Shown here piece after piece: positions 38,803 to 48,101 of a stretch of 64,000 nucleotides of DNA. The stretch's first letter is position 1, and each line of letters opens with the position of its first letter. The notes under the pieces were generated by a model, which searched no databases, was not told the DNA's origin, and worked only from the letters and a program-made list of their open reading frames with translations. Made by a program: the position numbers and the translations under genes. The DNA comes from Kushneria pakistanensis (GTDB lineage Bacteria > Pseudomonadota > Gammaproteobacteria > Pseudomonadales > Halomonadaceae), in assembly GCF_014652795.1 (NCBI RefSeq), contig NZ_BMZM01000001.1, positions 806,001-870,000 of the forward strand. Direction: 5' to 3'.

Positions 38803-39759
38803 TCAGGCCATGGGATTGTATCCCTGCAACATGCTGATGCTGGGCATGTTGCGCTCCCAGACCGGCGGCGCGCCGACGACTTCCTGCAGACACTCAATGA
38901 AGCGTCGGGTCTTGAGCGTCAGGAATTCGCGATGGGGGTAGACCATATAAATGTCGGGGCTGGGGGCCAGACGCAGCTCCGGCAGAATCGGAAATAGTCT
39001 GCCGTCCTTGAAGGCCTCTTCGAGCATGAAGGCCGACATGACGCCATAGCAGAGTCCCACCAGCATGGCCCTGACCATGACTTCGGGGTCATTGGCACGA
39101 AAGCGTGCGTTCAGCGCGCCGCGTACGATATGGTCGTGCTCGTTATAGTAGTGAAGGTAATCCAGCGATAGATCGTCGCGTGAATAGGTCACGGCCGGCA
39201 GCAGAAGCAGGTCATCGACACTTTCAGGCAGGCCATGTCTTTGAATAAATTCAGGGCTGGCGCAGATGACCTGATGATTGCGCGCCAGCGAACGTGCAAT
39301 CAGCGAGGAATCCTGCGGCTCACTGATGCGTATGACCAGATCGTAGCCGCCGGCAATAACGTCTACATAGGCATTATCAAGCTGTAGCTCGACACGCATA
39401 TCCTTGAAGCGTCGCATGAAAAGCCCAACGGCCGGCGCCACGTAACGTCTACCGAAATCCGTTGGCGCATTGATACGCAGCACACCTCGCGGCGCACTCT
39501 GGTAGGCCTCTGCCACGTGTCGGGCATCTTCGAGTGCCTCGCGCAGCCGCAGGGCGCGCTGATAGATCTCCCGACCGGCATCTGTCAGGTGCACCACGCG
39601 GGTTGAACGGTTGAAAAGCCTTACTTCCAGCTCGTTTTCCAGCTGTCGAATCTGTCTTGAGATGACCGAACGGTCAACATGGCGAAGGTCGGCGGCGCGA
39701 GTAAAGCTTCCGGCATCAACAACCTCGGCCAAAAGCAAAAGACGGCTGGATAGATCCAT
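38803..39759 (-). CDS. LysR-type transcriptional regulator
   Basis: A 318-residue LysR regulator with helix-turn-helix near the N-terminus (VVDAGSFTRAADLRHVDRSV, SRQIRQLENELEVRLF) and a PBP2-like effector domain starting about RGVLRINAPTDFGRRYVAPA, which is close to the CrgA/PA2206-type group. It is divergent from a gene for a small exported protein, its possible target. The effector is unknown. Confidence 0.9.
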   Translation of the reverse strand: MDLSSRLLLLAEVVDAGSFTRAADLRHVDRSVISRQIRQLENELEVRLFNRSTRVVHLTDAGREIYQRALRLREALEDARHVAEAYQSAPRGVLRINAPTDFGRRYVAPAVGLFMRRFKDMRVELQLDNAYVDVIAGGYDLVIRISEPQDSSLIARSLARNHQVICASPEFIQRHGLPESVDDLLLLPAVTYSRDDLSLDYLHYYNEHDHIVRGALNARFRANDPEVMVRAMLVGLCYGVMSAFMLEEAFKDGRLFPILPELRLAPSPDIYMVYPHREFLTLKTRRFIECLQEVVGAPPVWERNMPSISMLQGYNPMA

Positions 39760-39918
39760 GAACGCTTACGGCCTCCCGACGGGAATGTTGCGTCTGGCAC
39801 AACACAAAGTTGTTATAGGGTGCATCGATCAGAAGTGTTTTCAGGTGGAGAATAACGCTATCGATACGGGCGATGCCGAACACAGCCCGAGATATACCAC
39901 ACTGAAAAGGGACATGAC

Positions 39919-40389
39919 ATGACACGCACACTTCTGATCGCTGCACTCTCACTGACTACCCTGATGGCCCAGCAGAGCATGGCCTCTACCACTGAAGGCC
40001 AATTCATGACAGCCAACAATGGCGCTGCTCTCAATACTGATGGTAGTGCACTGTCAGCACAGGCAGTCGCTACTGCTCAGGGGCTGACCGGCACCCACTA
40101 CGCTGCACAGGGGGCACCGCATCGTTTTACCTTCAACCTGGAAAACGACGGCAATGTGCAATTGGCCAGCCGGCATTTTGCAGGGTCGGTCAATCCTTCC
40201 TATCGTCTCAATGCGATGGTGCTGGATGAGCAGGGCCAGGTCGTGGCCAGCAGCGCCAGTGACGTAAAGGGCGACTTCAATATTGATAGCACCCTTGCCG
40301 CCGGACAATACACGCTGGTGGTGGACGGCAATACCACTCAAAGCCCCTCAAGCTCGGACACCAGCTACGAGATTTTGACCTCCATGTAA
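39919..40389 (+). CDS. Small exported protein of unknown function
   Basis: A 156-residue protein with a signal peptide (LLIAALSLTTLMAQQSMAS) and a beta-rich mature part, whose tail resembles bacterial pre-peptidase C-terminal-like folds (HRFTFNLENDGNVQLASRHF, LAAGQYTLVVDGNTTQS, the latter a typical PPC ending). Location is periplasmic or outside. The family match is tentative. It is divergent from a LysR gene and ends at a strong terminator. Confidence 0.6.
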   Translation: MTRTLLIAALSLTTLMAQQSMASTTEGQFMTANNGAALNTDGSALSAQAVATAQGLTGTHYAAQGAPHRFTFNLENDGNVQLASRHFAGSVNPSYRLNAMVLDEQGQVVASSASDVKGDFNIDSTLAAGQYTLVVDGNTTQSPSSSDTSYEILTSM

Positions 40390-40436
40390 CACACATGCTT
40401 CTGACGTCCTGTTGACCGATCAGGAGCGATGATCCG

Positions 40437-40463
40437 AAAAGCAGGCTCAGCCTGCTTTTTTTT
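40437..40463 (+). terminator. Intrinsic terminator after the exported protein gene
   Basis: GCAGGC, TCA, GCCTGC followed by T8, with A4 in front. Lies 48 bases after the stop. Confidence 0.92.
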
Positions 40464-40521
40464 GTGCATAAGGTTAGACTGCGCGGCGCATTCACTTTCA
40501 CCCATCACCTCTGGAGGTGCC

Positions 40522-41871
40522 GTGGCATCGCCTCAAACCCGAGAAATGGGTAAAACCCTCTGGCGTCAGACGCTTCCCATGGCCGTAGGCGTCATGGCGC
40601 TTCTGGGCTTCAATCTGATCGACAGTATTTTCATTGCCCGACTGGGTACCCAGCCGCTGGCGGCGCAGTCCTTCACCTTTCCGGTAGTCACGGTCATTAT
40701 CGGTGTACAGGTCGGTTTCGGCATTGCCATTGCGGCCCTGATATCGCGTGCGCTGGGGGCCGGTGAGCAGGCCCGTGCCCGGCGGCTGGGCAGTCTGGTA
40801 CTGCTGGGCGGCAGCGCTGCCATGCTGTTGCTGCTGTTGGTGCTCTGGCTACTGGAGCCCATCATCTTCCGCCTGCTGGGCGCCAATGACGCGACGCTGG
40901 TATTGATCCACCAGTACTGGGGCCCCTGGCTTCTGGCCAGCTGGATAGGCGCACTGCTGTATCTGGGTTACAGCCTTTTTCGCGCTCATGGAGAGACACG
41001 TCTGCCTGGGCGCATGATGGTGCTGACAAGCCTTCTCAATCTGGTGCTGGACCCGATGTTGATCTTCGGTGTGGGTCCCTTTGACGGCTGGGGGCTGGCG
41101 GGCGCTGCCTGGGCGACATTGATTGCCTTTGCCATCGGGCTTGTGGTTCTGGCGCGAAGCCTTGCCCAGCGCGACTGGCTGGCTGGTACCGGCCTTCGTC
41201 AGGAAGGGCGTGACTCCCTTGGGCGCTTTATGGGCATTGCGCTGCCGGCCATGGCCTCCCAGCTATTGCCGGCGGTATCGGCACTGGCGGCCACCGGGAT
41301 CGTTGCCCGACTCGGTGAAGCCGCCGTGGCGGCCTGGGGGCTTGCCGCGCGCCTGGAAACCTTTGTCATTCTGGTGGTGCTGGGATTGACCATGTCCTTG
41401 CCCCCCTGGCTTGGGCGCAGCTTTGGCGCGGGGCGCTGGCAGGAAATTCGTGCCCTGATGAATCTGGCAGCGCGCGTGGTGCTGGTCTGGCAGCTGGTAC
41501 TTGGCATTGTGCTCAGCGCTGCTGCGATGCCGCTGGCAGGGCTTCTGGCCGGTAACGAAGAGGTGCGCGGCATGCTCGCGACACTGTTGTATTTCATGCT
41601 GCCCAGCTACGCCTTTTTGGGCATCTGCATGCTGGTCGTATCAGCCTGCAATGCCCTGGGCTGGCCGCGTCGGGCCGTAACGGTCTCTTTCATGCGCCTT
41701 TTTGTCTGCTATTTGCCCTGTCTGAGCCTGGGGGCCTGGCTGGGCGGCTTCATGGGCCTGGGCATTGGCGCTGCGGTAGGCAATGTCATGGCCGGGGTAC
41801 TGGCCTGGTGGAGCTATCGCCGCATACTGGGAGACAAGGGGCGCGGACAGGACAGTGTGGTATCTGGCTGA
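40522..41871 (+). CDS. MATE family efflux transporter
   Basis: A 449-residue inner-membrane exporter of the MATE (MOP superfamily) type with about 12 helices. The N-terminal bundle begins LWRQTLPMAVGVMALLGFNL and contains FTFPVVTVIIGVQVGFGIAI; the RGHGETRLPGRMM-type loop is RAHGETRLPGRMM. Drug or metabolite export driven by Na+ or H+ is the family role; the substrate is unknown. I chose GTG 40522 because GGAGG lies 4 bases upstream and the frame before it includes a terminator. Confidence 0.88.
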   Translation: MASPQTREMGKTLWRQTLPMAVGVMALLGFNLIDSIFIARLGTQPLAAQSFTFPVVTVIIGVQVGFGIAIAALISRALGAGEQARARRLGSLVLLGGSAAMLLLLLVLWLLEPIIFRLLGANDATLVLIHQYWGPWLLASWIGALLYLGYSLFRAHGETRLPGRMMVLTSLLNLVLDPMLIFGVGPFDGWGLAGAAWATLIAFAIGLVVLARSLAQRDWLAGTGLRQEGRDSLGRFMGIALPAMASQLLPAVSALAATGIVARLGEAAVAAWGLAARLETFVILVVLGLTMSLPPWLGRSFGAGRWQEIRALMNLAARVVLVWQLVLGIVLSAAAMPLAGLLAGNEEVRGMLATLLYFMLPSYAFLGICMLVVSACNALGWPRRAVTVSFMRLFVCYLPCLSLGAWLGGFMGLGIGAAVGNVMAGVLAWWSYRRILGDKGRGQDSVVSG

Positions 41872-41955
41872 AGTCATGACCGTCTTGCGTGAAGATTGCC
41901 AACGTTGTGTTTATAGTATTAGCACTATTTCATGATCGATGGTGCGGAGGCGGGC

Positions 41956-42501
41956 ATGCGCAGGAATTCAGTGTGGCATCGCAACAGGTTGTCAGGGATT
42001 GTCATCATGGTAGTGCTGGCAGGGTGCGCTCAGCACACGAGCCAGAGTACTGACGTTACTGACAAGGATGCCGACAGGGTCTTCGATCAGGCCAATAGTG
42101 ATCCGCGCAGTGGTCTCGGTGCGCTGGATATTGAGCGCATCGGTCTGGGTAGTTACTGGAATACGCTGGATAAAAACGGCGACGGCCAGGTGTCGCGAAA
42201 GGAGTTTCGACAGCGGTTCAGAGAGCCTGCCTTTCAGCGTCAGGTGTTAGAGAAAGCGCAGGCTTCAAATATCGCCACGTCGGAGGAAGCCGTCTCTTCT
42301 TCATGGCGCCTGCCGCCACAGCCGCCTTCTCAAATATGGCGATCAGGAGCCACCACGCCCCCTGCGACATTGAGCACGCCCTCGGCTGCGGCATGGGGAG
42401 TGGCCCCATCAGTTGATTCTTCCGAACAAGAGGCGTCTGATAGGCAAGATACGCAGGAAAATCCAGCCGACGACAGTGTTCAGGATGTGATGTCACCCTG
42501 A
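41956..42501 (+). CDS. EF-hand lipoprotein
   Basis: A 181-residue predicted lipoprotein: lipobox VLAGC near residue 24, then a single EF-hand calcium loop DKNGDGQVSRKEF (Asp, Asn, Asp, Gln and Glu ligands) and a disordered Ser/Pro/Thr-rich tail. GGAGG lies 5 bases before ATG 41956; the frame also has an upstream ATG without such a site. Paired EF hands are usual, so this one could bind calcium singly or dimerise. Function unknown. Confidence 0.65.
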   Translation: MRRNSVWHRNRLSGIVIMVVLAGCAQHTSQSTDVTDKDADRVFDQANSDPRSGLGALDIERIGLGSYWNTLDKNGDGQVSRKEFRQRFREPAFQRQVLEKAQASNIATSEEAVSSSWRLPPQPPSQIWRSGATTPPATLSTPSAAAWGVAPSVDSSEQEASDRQDTQENPADDSVQDVMSP

Positions 42502-42515
42502 CATGTTCAGGCATG

Positions 42516-42546
42516 AAAAAAGCGAGCCATCAGGCTCGCTTTTTTT
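42516..42546. terminator. Bidirectional terminator between EF-hand lipoprotein and aminotransferase genes
   Basis: AAAAAAGCGAGCC, ATCA loop, GGCTCGCTTTTTTT. Serves both convergent genes. Confidence 0.93.
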
Positions 42547-42561
42547 ATGGACGCCTGAGCG

Positions 42562-43752
42562 TTATTTCACGACCGTGGCAATGGCGCGCGCCACGTATTC
42601 CAGCGAATCACCGGAAAGCCCGGCAATATTGGCACGCCCCGAGCCGACCATGTAGATACTGAACTCGTCACGCAGCCGCTTGACCTGTGCCTGCGTCAGT
42701 CCGGTGTAGGAGAACATGCCACGCTGCTCGGCAATAAAGGCAAAGCGCTCTTCAAGACCATGCGGGCGGAAGGCGGCCACGAAATCACTGCGCAGGTCAT
42801 TGATACGACCGCGCATCTCCGCAAGCTCCTGCTTCCACTGTTCGGTCAGCGTCTGCGAGTTCAGGATCTCGGCGACAACCGCGGCGCCGTGAGAGGGCGG
42901 TGTGGAATAGTTCTCGCGGGCTGCAATGGCGACCTGGGTGCGTACGTTTTGCATCTGCTCTTCATTGGCGGCCAGCACCATCAGGGAGCCGGTGCGCTCA
43001 CGATAGAGACCGAAATTTTTCGAGCAGGATGTCGTGATCAGCATTTCATCGAGTGCTTCGACGAAAAGGCGTACGCCAAAGGCATCCTGATCCAGCCCGT
43101 CACCAAAGCCCTGATAGGCGAAGTCGATCAGCGGCAGCAGTCCGCGCGTTTTGACCACCTCCAGAATCTCGCGCCACTGATCTTCGGACAGGTCAAAGCC
43201 GGTCGGGTTATGACAGCAGGCATGCAGCAGGACGATATCGCCTTCGGGGACTTCCCTGAGAGCGGCCAGCATGGCGTCAAAATCCAGGCGATTGTCGGCA
43301 TTGACGTAAGGATAGCGTTTGACCTCGATGCCGGCTGCTTCAAAGATGGCCGGATGATTGGGCCAGGTGGGATCGCTCAGCCAGATGGCACGGCCTGACA
43401 GGTGGGACTTTAAAAAATCCGCCGCCAGACGCAGGGCGCCGGTACCACCAGGCGTCTGAGTCGTGCTGATACGCTGGTCGTTCAGCGCCGCAGAGTCTTC
43501 ACCAACCACCATTCGGGTGACCGCCTGGGTGTAGCGCGTATCGCCGTGGGAGCCAATGTAGCTTTTGGTGGCTTCCTGCTGATAAAGCTGCTCTTCTGCT
43601 TTCTTGACCGTCGCCAGTACAGGCGTGCGGCCCTTGTCATCACGATAGACACCGACCCCGAGATCGACCTTGTTGGGGTTGGAATCCTGTTGATAGGCTT
43701 CGATCAGACCGAGGATGGCGTCCCCGGGAACTCGCTCGATACGCTCGAACAT
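42562..43752 (-). CDS. tyrB: Aromatic / aspartate aminotransferase
   Basis: A 396-residue class I PLP aminotransferase. The PLP Lys is in TTSCSKNFGLYRERTGSL; WLSDPTWPNHPAIFEAAG and CCHNPTGFDLSEDQWREIL are family motifs. TyrB/PhhC/AspC enzymes transaminate aromatic amino acids and aspartate; sequence alone does not separate them with certainty. The gene is transcribed alone, with the terminator at its end. Confidence 0.9.
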   Translation of the reverse strand: MFERIERVPGDAILGLIEAYQQDSNPNKVDLGVGVYRDDKGRTPVLATVKKAEEQLYQQEATKSYIGSHGDTRYTQAVTRMVVGEDSAALNDQRISTTQTPGGTGALRLAADFLKSHLSGRAIWLSDPTWPNHPAIFEAAGIEVKRYPYVNADNRLDFDAMLAALREVPEGDIVLLHACCHNPTGFDLSEDQWREILEVVKTRGLLPLIDFAYQGFGDGLDQDAFGVRLFVEALDEMLITTSCSKNFGLYRERTGSLMVLAANEEQMQNVRTQVAIAARENYSTPPSHGAAVVAEILNSQTLTEQWKQELAEMRGRINDLRSDFVAAFRPHGLEERFAFIAEQRGMFSYTGLTQAQVKRLRDEFSIYMVGSGRANIAGLSGDSLEYVARAIATVVK

Positions 43753-44049
43753 CTTGAATGACTACCTCGTCGGGTTGGCGGTCATGAATGAATAGGCATG
43801 TAGGTGGTACAGGAGAAATAATGCCACTGCAGGGCCGCCACTGCTACCGCCGATAATATATCCCTGTGCGCGCTTGAGCTGGAACATCTCAGGACCAGAA
43901 TGACCTTACTGCAGTGCCCCCTCGTTTGCCCGGGCAGCAGTTCTCAAAACTGTTCGGCTAAAATCCTCAAGCGATAAGCTACCTTGCAGGTTTGCGTTCA
44001 CCTGGCCAAGGGTGTGTCTTATCCCATGACCATTCAAGGAGAAACTTAC

Positions 44050-44388
44050 ATGCATGTCATGATTGATCTATGCGTGGTACCACTGGGTGTGGGTGTATCG
44101 GTAGGCGCCTATGTATCAGCCTGTCAGGAAGTGATCGAGCAGGCAGGGCTTGAGCATCAGATGCACGCCTACGGTACCAATATCGAAGGTGAGTGGGACG
44201 CCGTGTTCGAGGTGGTCAAACGCTGTCACGAAGTTGTGCATGACATGGGGGCGCCCCGGATCACGACCTCCATGCGCATTGGGACGCGCACGGATCGTGA
44301 GCAGAGCATGACGGACAAGATCGAAAGCGTGCAGCGTCTGCGCCAGGGCAGGGAGAAAGGAATCAGCGGCAGCGAAGGGTCAGCGTAG
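44050..44388 (+). CDS. MTH1187 family thiamine-binding-like protein
   Basis: A 112-residue small protein of the MTH1187/YkoF-like fold group, several members of which bind thiamine or related ligands. Runs DLCVVPLGVGVSVGAYVSAC, HQMHAYGTNIEGEWDAVFEV and ITTSMRIGTRTDRE are typical. AAGGAG lies 7 bases before ATG 44050; longer upstream frame lacks homology. Its last 26 bases overlap the convergent lipoprotein gene. No TPP riboswitch is seen upstream. Confidence 0.82.
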   Translation: MHVMIDLCVVPLGVGVSVGAYVSACQEVIEQAGLEHQMHAYGTNIEGEWDAVFEVVKRCHEVVHDMGAPRITTSMRIGTRTDREQSMTDKIESVQRLRQGREKGISGSEGSA

Positions 44389-44707
44389 CGTGCCAGGCAT
44401 CGCCTTCCGATGTGGCAGCTTCCAGGGCGCCCGTGGTGGAGCTGGCATTGGCGTCGTCGTCCATGGTGGCCATGGCAGGCGGCGTGACCTGCATGTCGAT
44501 GAGACTGGCATGGCCACCGTTGGCCGCCTGACACTGTTGCTGCCCGGCCGCCATGGCACTGGCCCGAGCCGTGGCTTCATCAATGGCACTGGCCTGGGCC
44601 ACCAGGGTGTCCTGTGCCGGCCTGTCCTGTCGCGTATTGCTGCAGCCAGAGAGCAGCAACGCGCCAAGACAGGCAGCGGTCAACGTCAGGGCAGGCCAGG
44701 CTCGCAT
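44363..44707 (-). CDS. Small lipoprotein of unknown function
   Basis: A 114-residue predicted lipoprotein with lipobox LLLSGCSNT near residue 22, a helical Ala-rich segment and a C-terminal half with two Cys (QQQCQAANGG, LTLRCR) that may form a disulfide. The start is 2 bases after the argP stop, so both are probably on one mRNA. The family is not recognised. Confidence 0.6.
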   Translation of the reverse strand: MRAWPALTLTAACLGALLLSGCSNTRQDRPAQDTLVAQASAIDEATARASAMAAGQQQCQAANGGHASLIDMQVTPPAMATMDDDANASSTTGALEAATSEGDAWHATLTLRCR

Positions 44708-44709
44708 GG

Positions 44710-45624
44710 TTACAGCGCTCCCGTAGGGTTGTCAAAGCCGTCAAGGTCAGTCAGCCAGCGCCGTGCATGCTGGGTCAGGTGTTGTGTCAGCGCTTCCAGT
44801 ATATTGCCCCCCTGGCGCCAATAGTGCCAGTACAGCGGTACGATGACATCAGCGGTGCTTTCAAGATCAACCAGTTCGCCGCGCTCGATGGCCTCTCGAG
44901 CCTGAATTTCGGGTACCAGGCCATAGCCGATGCCGGAACGAATCATCTGATAAAACCCTTCGGAAGAAGGGCACAGATGATGCGGAAAAGGCACGGTCAC
45001 GCCATGGTTGGCAATGTAGCGCTGCTGCAGTCGATCATCGGGTCCAAAGACCACCGCAGGCGCTTCGGCCAGAGAAATGCGATCCAGACCGTTGGGAAAG
45101 TAGCGATTCACAAATCCGGGCGTGGCCAGCGGCCGGTAACGCATCCCGCCAAGCGGACGCGCGCGGGCGCCCTGAATCGAGCGTGGCGTCATGCACAGGC
45201 AGGCAGCGACCTCGCCATCACGCATACGCTTGAGTGCCGTTTCCTGATCCTCGACGACCAGATCAAACAGCACGCTATGCTCACGAAAAAAGTCCTCGAC
45301 CGCCTCGGCCCACCAGGTGGCCAGGCTGTCGGCATTGAGCGCGATGCGAAGACGCTGTTCGCGATCGCCCAGTGAGGGCACGTAATCAAGCAGATCATGC
45401 TCCAGCAGTCTTACCTGCTGAATATGGTTGAGAAGCCTTTTGCCCAGATCGGTGGGAGCAATGCGTGGCGCACGAATCAGGACCGGCTGGCCCAGACGCG
45501 CCTCCAGAAGCTTGATCCTTTGTGATACCGCGGACTGGGTAAGTCCCAATACCTGAGCGCCGCGCTCAAAGCCTGCCTGGTCCACAACGGCGCCAAGCGC
45601 CTCAAGAAGTTTATAGTCGAGCAT
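44710..45624 (-). CDS. argP: LysR-type regulator ArgP (IciA)
   Basis: A 304-residue LysR regulator close to E. coli ArgP, which responds to lysine and arginine and controls the exporter ArgO. Matching runs: LLEALGAVVDQAGFERGAQV, LTQSAVSQRIKLLEARLGQP, IALNADSLATWW, and VNRYFPNGLDR-type NRYFPNGLDRIS. No lysE/argO gene is next to it; instead it is followed within 2 bases by a lipoprotein gene. Confidence 0.88.
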   Translation of the reverse strand: MLDYKLLEALGAVVDQAGFERGAQVLGLTQSAVSQRIKLLEARLGQPVLIRAPRIAPTDLGKRLLNHIQQVRLLEHDLLDYVPSLGDREQRLRIALNADSLATWWAEAVEDFFREHSVLFDLVVEDQETALKRMRDGEVAACLCMTPRSIQGARARPLGGMRYRPLATPGFVNRYFPNGLDRISLAEAPAVVFGPDDRLQQRYIANHGVTVPFPHHLCPSSEGFYQMIRSGIGYGLVPEIQAREAIERGELVDLESTADVIVPLYWHYWRQGGNILEALTQHLTQHARRWLTDLDGFDNPTGAL

Positions 45625-45876
45625 AACGCCTGCTAGCCGCTTTATATGATGGTTCCATCCAACAGCCCTATAGAATAGGGCATGTAATATGCCGACGTGC
45701 CGTCATGACCATGATTCAAAAGTGCCAGTCTCGAGGCCGCCATGGCAGCATCCTCGAGAAGGCACCTGAAGGGCCTGGCATGAGTATCCGACATATTTCC
45801 CTGGGTGTATCAGTGTCTGATGACAGATCCTGTAGCCGGTTGGTCCAGTGCTGTCAGGGCAAGGGACCCCCGGGGG

Positions 45877-46644
45877 TCAGTGTGTATTCGTCGAGGATGC
45901 CTCAAGTGACCAGTTGACCATGACACCTGCATCCACGCTAATGGTGCCCGGAGCATAAGTGGCACTGTCAGCCTGCTCGCTGCGCGCCGCGGCCATCATC
46001 ATCGGACGAAATACCGGTGACTGGGTTTCCTGAATACGTGTAACGTCGCCCAGAGGTACGGACAGGGTCTCAGCCATCAGTTCTGCCTTTTGTCGAGCAC
46101 GGGCCAGTGCCTGTCGCAGCGCCTGGTTTTCTACGCTTTCGCGGTCCTTGACGTCATAGCGAATGCCGGCAAGACGATCGATGCCGTTGGCAAACAGGGC
46201 ATCAATGACATCGGGTAGCGTTGTCAGATCGCTGATGTCGATATCAAGATTGCGCTCGATGACCATGCGCTCAAGCAGGGGAGCATTCTGATCGTGTTGC
46301 TGCAGCTGCTGTTCGTTGCGCACGCTCAGGTTGCCGGCATGAAGGTGATCATTATCAATACCCAGCTTTCGCAGCGCCTTGATCAGGGCGGTGCTGCGTT
46401 TTTCCAACTGTTCACGCGCCTTGATCGTGGTATCACCATCGCGCTCGGTGCCCATCTCGACAAGCGGCGTTGCTTCGGTCAGAACGGCATTCAGCGTGGC
46501 ACGGTCAGGCGCCACATCAATGCTGGCGCTGGCCTGCACCTCGATCTGACGGGGTGTTGGCGTCTCTGCTGCCAGAGCGGGCAGCATTGGCAGGCTCATG
46601 AGCACCAGAGCCAGAAGCGTGTGGGAACGCAGCAGGACAGGCAT
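45877..46644 (-). CDS. SIMPL domain (DUF541) periplasmic protein
   Basis: A 255-residue exported protein with signal peptide (LLALVLMSLPMLPALAAE) and the SIMPL/DUF541 domain: IEVQASASIDVAPDRATLNA, IDNDHLHAGNLSVRNEQQLQ and a region of paired strands. Family members (e.g. YggE) are linked to oxidative-stress resistance but have no known reaction. ATG 46644 opens the signal peptide; the frame is open upstream. Confidence 0.85.
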   Translation of the reverse strand: MPVLLRSHTLLALVLMSLPMLPALAAETPTPRQIEVQASASIDVAPDRATLNAVLTEATPLVEMGTERDGDTTIKAREQLEKRSTALIKALRKLGIDNDHLHAGNLSVRNEQQLQQHDQNAPLLERMVIERNLDIDISDLTTLPDVIDALFANGIDRLAGIRYDVKDRESVENQALRQALARARQKAELMAETLSVPLGDVTRIQETQSPVFRPMMMAAARSEQADSATYAPGTISVDAGVMVNWSLEASSTNTH

Positions 46645-46955
46645 TTGATTGAGGCTCCACAAAAGGCGCAGTCTGCGCGGTAAAAGGGCGATGACGGGGT
46701 CAGGACAGACCTGAAATGACCTCAGGGGACAATACTGTCCGAGATAGTAAAGAGGCTGTGGCATGAAGTACAACGCTCTTTGCGCAACATTGCTCACTGT
46801 ATACAGGGCGTGCAATGTACAAAAGAGGCACACGGAGAAAACAGACCGGCGATTGGCGGCGATATTTGCCTCACCGAACACGCAGGATCATGATGAGCGC
46901 TGCGGGCGCTGCCCCGGAGAAACCGTTTTTTGATCAGTCAGGACAATACATCAGG
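46645..46955. other. 311-base divergent intergenic region, no gene seen
   Basis: Separates the SIMPL gene from the substrate-binding protein gene. I see no riboswitch motif (no B12 box) and no Fur-like site by eye. A 10-bp palindrome CTGTATACAG at 46796-46805 is the only symmetric element noted; promoters for both genes presumably lie here. Confidence 0.4.
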
Positions 46956-48062
46956 ATGCATGTGAGTAAACGATGGCTTGCAGGTCTTGCGCTGGGCGTA
47001 TGTTCATTGTCAGCGCAGGCAGATATTACGGTACATGACATTGAAGGCCGGGACATCACGCTTGAAAAACCGGCGGAACATATTGTGCTGGCGGAAGGAC
47101 GTCAGCTGATCGCATTGTCGCTGCTCGACAAGGATCCGGCGAACTGGCTGCTCGGCTGGGGCAGCGACATGAAGCGCTCCCCCGAGCTCTATGAGATCTA
47201 CCACCAGCGAGCCCCGCAGCTTGATGCGCTGCCGATTGTCGGGGATGGTCCCGGGCCCGGTGGTATCTCGGTGGAGAAGATCATTTCGATGAATCCCGAC
47301 GCTGTCGTATTGAGCCGCTCGCAGGTGCCGGCGTCTCAGGGGCAGGAGCTCATGCATCAACTGGATGCAGCCGGCATTCCCGTCGTGTTCATCGACTTCG
47401 CAACGGATCCGCTGGATGACACCGTGCCCAGCCTGCGCGCGCTGGGAACCCTGCTCGGTCGGGAGGATCAGGCCGAGCGCTTTATCAGCTTTTATGAGCA
47501 AAAGCGCCAGGCCGTGCTGGATCGGATTGAAGAGGGTTCAAACACCACCAGGCCCACGGTCATGATCGAAGCCCATGCCGGCATGAACGAGTGCTGCAAC
47601 TCGCCCGGGCAGGGCAGCTTTGATCATTTCGCCAGACGGCTGAACGTGGATAACATCGGTGCCGATGTGCTCAAGGGCAAGAGCGGTCGCATCGACCCCG
47701 AGTACGTACTGACCCGTGATCCCGATGTCTATATTGCTACCGGTGGCGGCTATCTGCGCCGCGTTAACGGCCTGGTCCTGGGGCCGGATGTGGATGGCGC
47801 AGAGGCTCTCGGTTCCCTGAAGCGCATTCTGGAGCGGCCTTTGATCGGCCATTTGAGCGCCGTGGAAAACGGCCGGGTGCACGGGCTGTATCATCACCTG
47901 ATCAATACGCCGCTCAATATTCTGGTGCTGGAGCAGATGGCCAAATGGGCCTACCCCGATGAGTTTCAGGATATCGATGCCCATCAGACGCTTGACGAGA
48001 TCAACGAGCACTACATCAGCGATCCTTTCAAGGGCACGCTCTGGGTTGACCTGAAGAAGTAA
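46956..48062 (+). CDS. ABC-type periplasmic binding protein (metal chelate/corrinoid type)
   Basis: A 368-residue periplasmic binding protein of the TroA/BtuF class with a signal peptide (WLAGLALGVCSLSAQADI). The first lobe has VHDIEGRDITLEKPAEHIVL and GGISVEKIISMNPDAVVLSR; the long linker helix and second lobe follow (MIEAHAGMNECCNSPGQ, VLTRDPDVYIATGGG). These bind iron-siderophores, haem or cobalamin; the specific ligand is unknown. No permease or ATPase gene is next to it, but cobO lies downstream on the other strand. Confidence 0.85.
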   Translation: MHVSKRWLAGLALGVCSLSAQADITVHDIEGRDITLEKPAEHIVLAEGRQLIALSLLDKDPANWLLGWGSDMKRSPELYEIYHQRAPQLDALPIVGDGPGPGGISVEKIISMNPDAVVLSRSQVPASQGQELMHQLDAAGIPVVFIDFATDPLDDTVPSLRALGTLLGREDQAERFISFYEQKRQAVLDRIEEGSNTTRPTVMIEAHAGMNECCNSPGQGSFDHFARRLNVDNIGADVLKGKSGRIDPEYVLTRDPDVYIATGGGYLRRVNGLVLGPDVDGAEALGSLKRILERPLIGHLSAVENGRVHGLYHHLINTPLNILVLEQMAKWAYPDEFQDIDAHQTLDEINEHYISDPFKGTLWVDLKK

Positions 48063-48088
48063 CACGGTGCCCGTGAGCGGACACCGTG
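48063..48088. terminator. Hairpin between binding protein and cobO genes
   Basis: CACGGTG and CACCGTG pair around a 12-base loop immediately after the stop of the binding protein gene; convergent cobO lies beyond. There is no T run. Confidence 0.45.
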
Positions 48089-48101
48089 GCGGGGGAGAAG
48101 A

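Noticed and set aside
43753-44049. TPP riboswitch before the thiamine-binding-like gene
   Set aside because: The conserved CTGAGA and ACCTGA elements in the required order are not present.
45705-45917. 70-codon plus-strand frame between argP and the SIMPL gene
   Set aside because: No ribosome site, no domain-like sequence, and it overlaps the SIMPL 3' end.
46796-46805. CTGTATACAG as a LexA site
   Set aside because: LexA boxes need CTGT-N8-ACAG; this has only 2 bases between the half sites.
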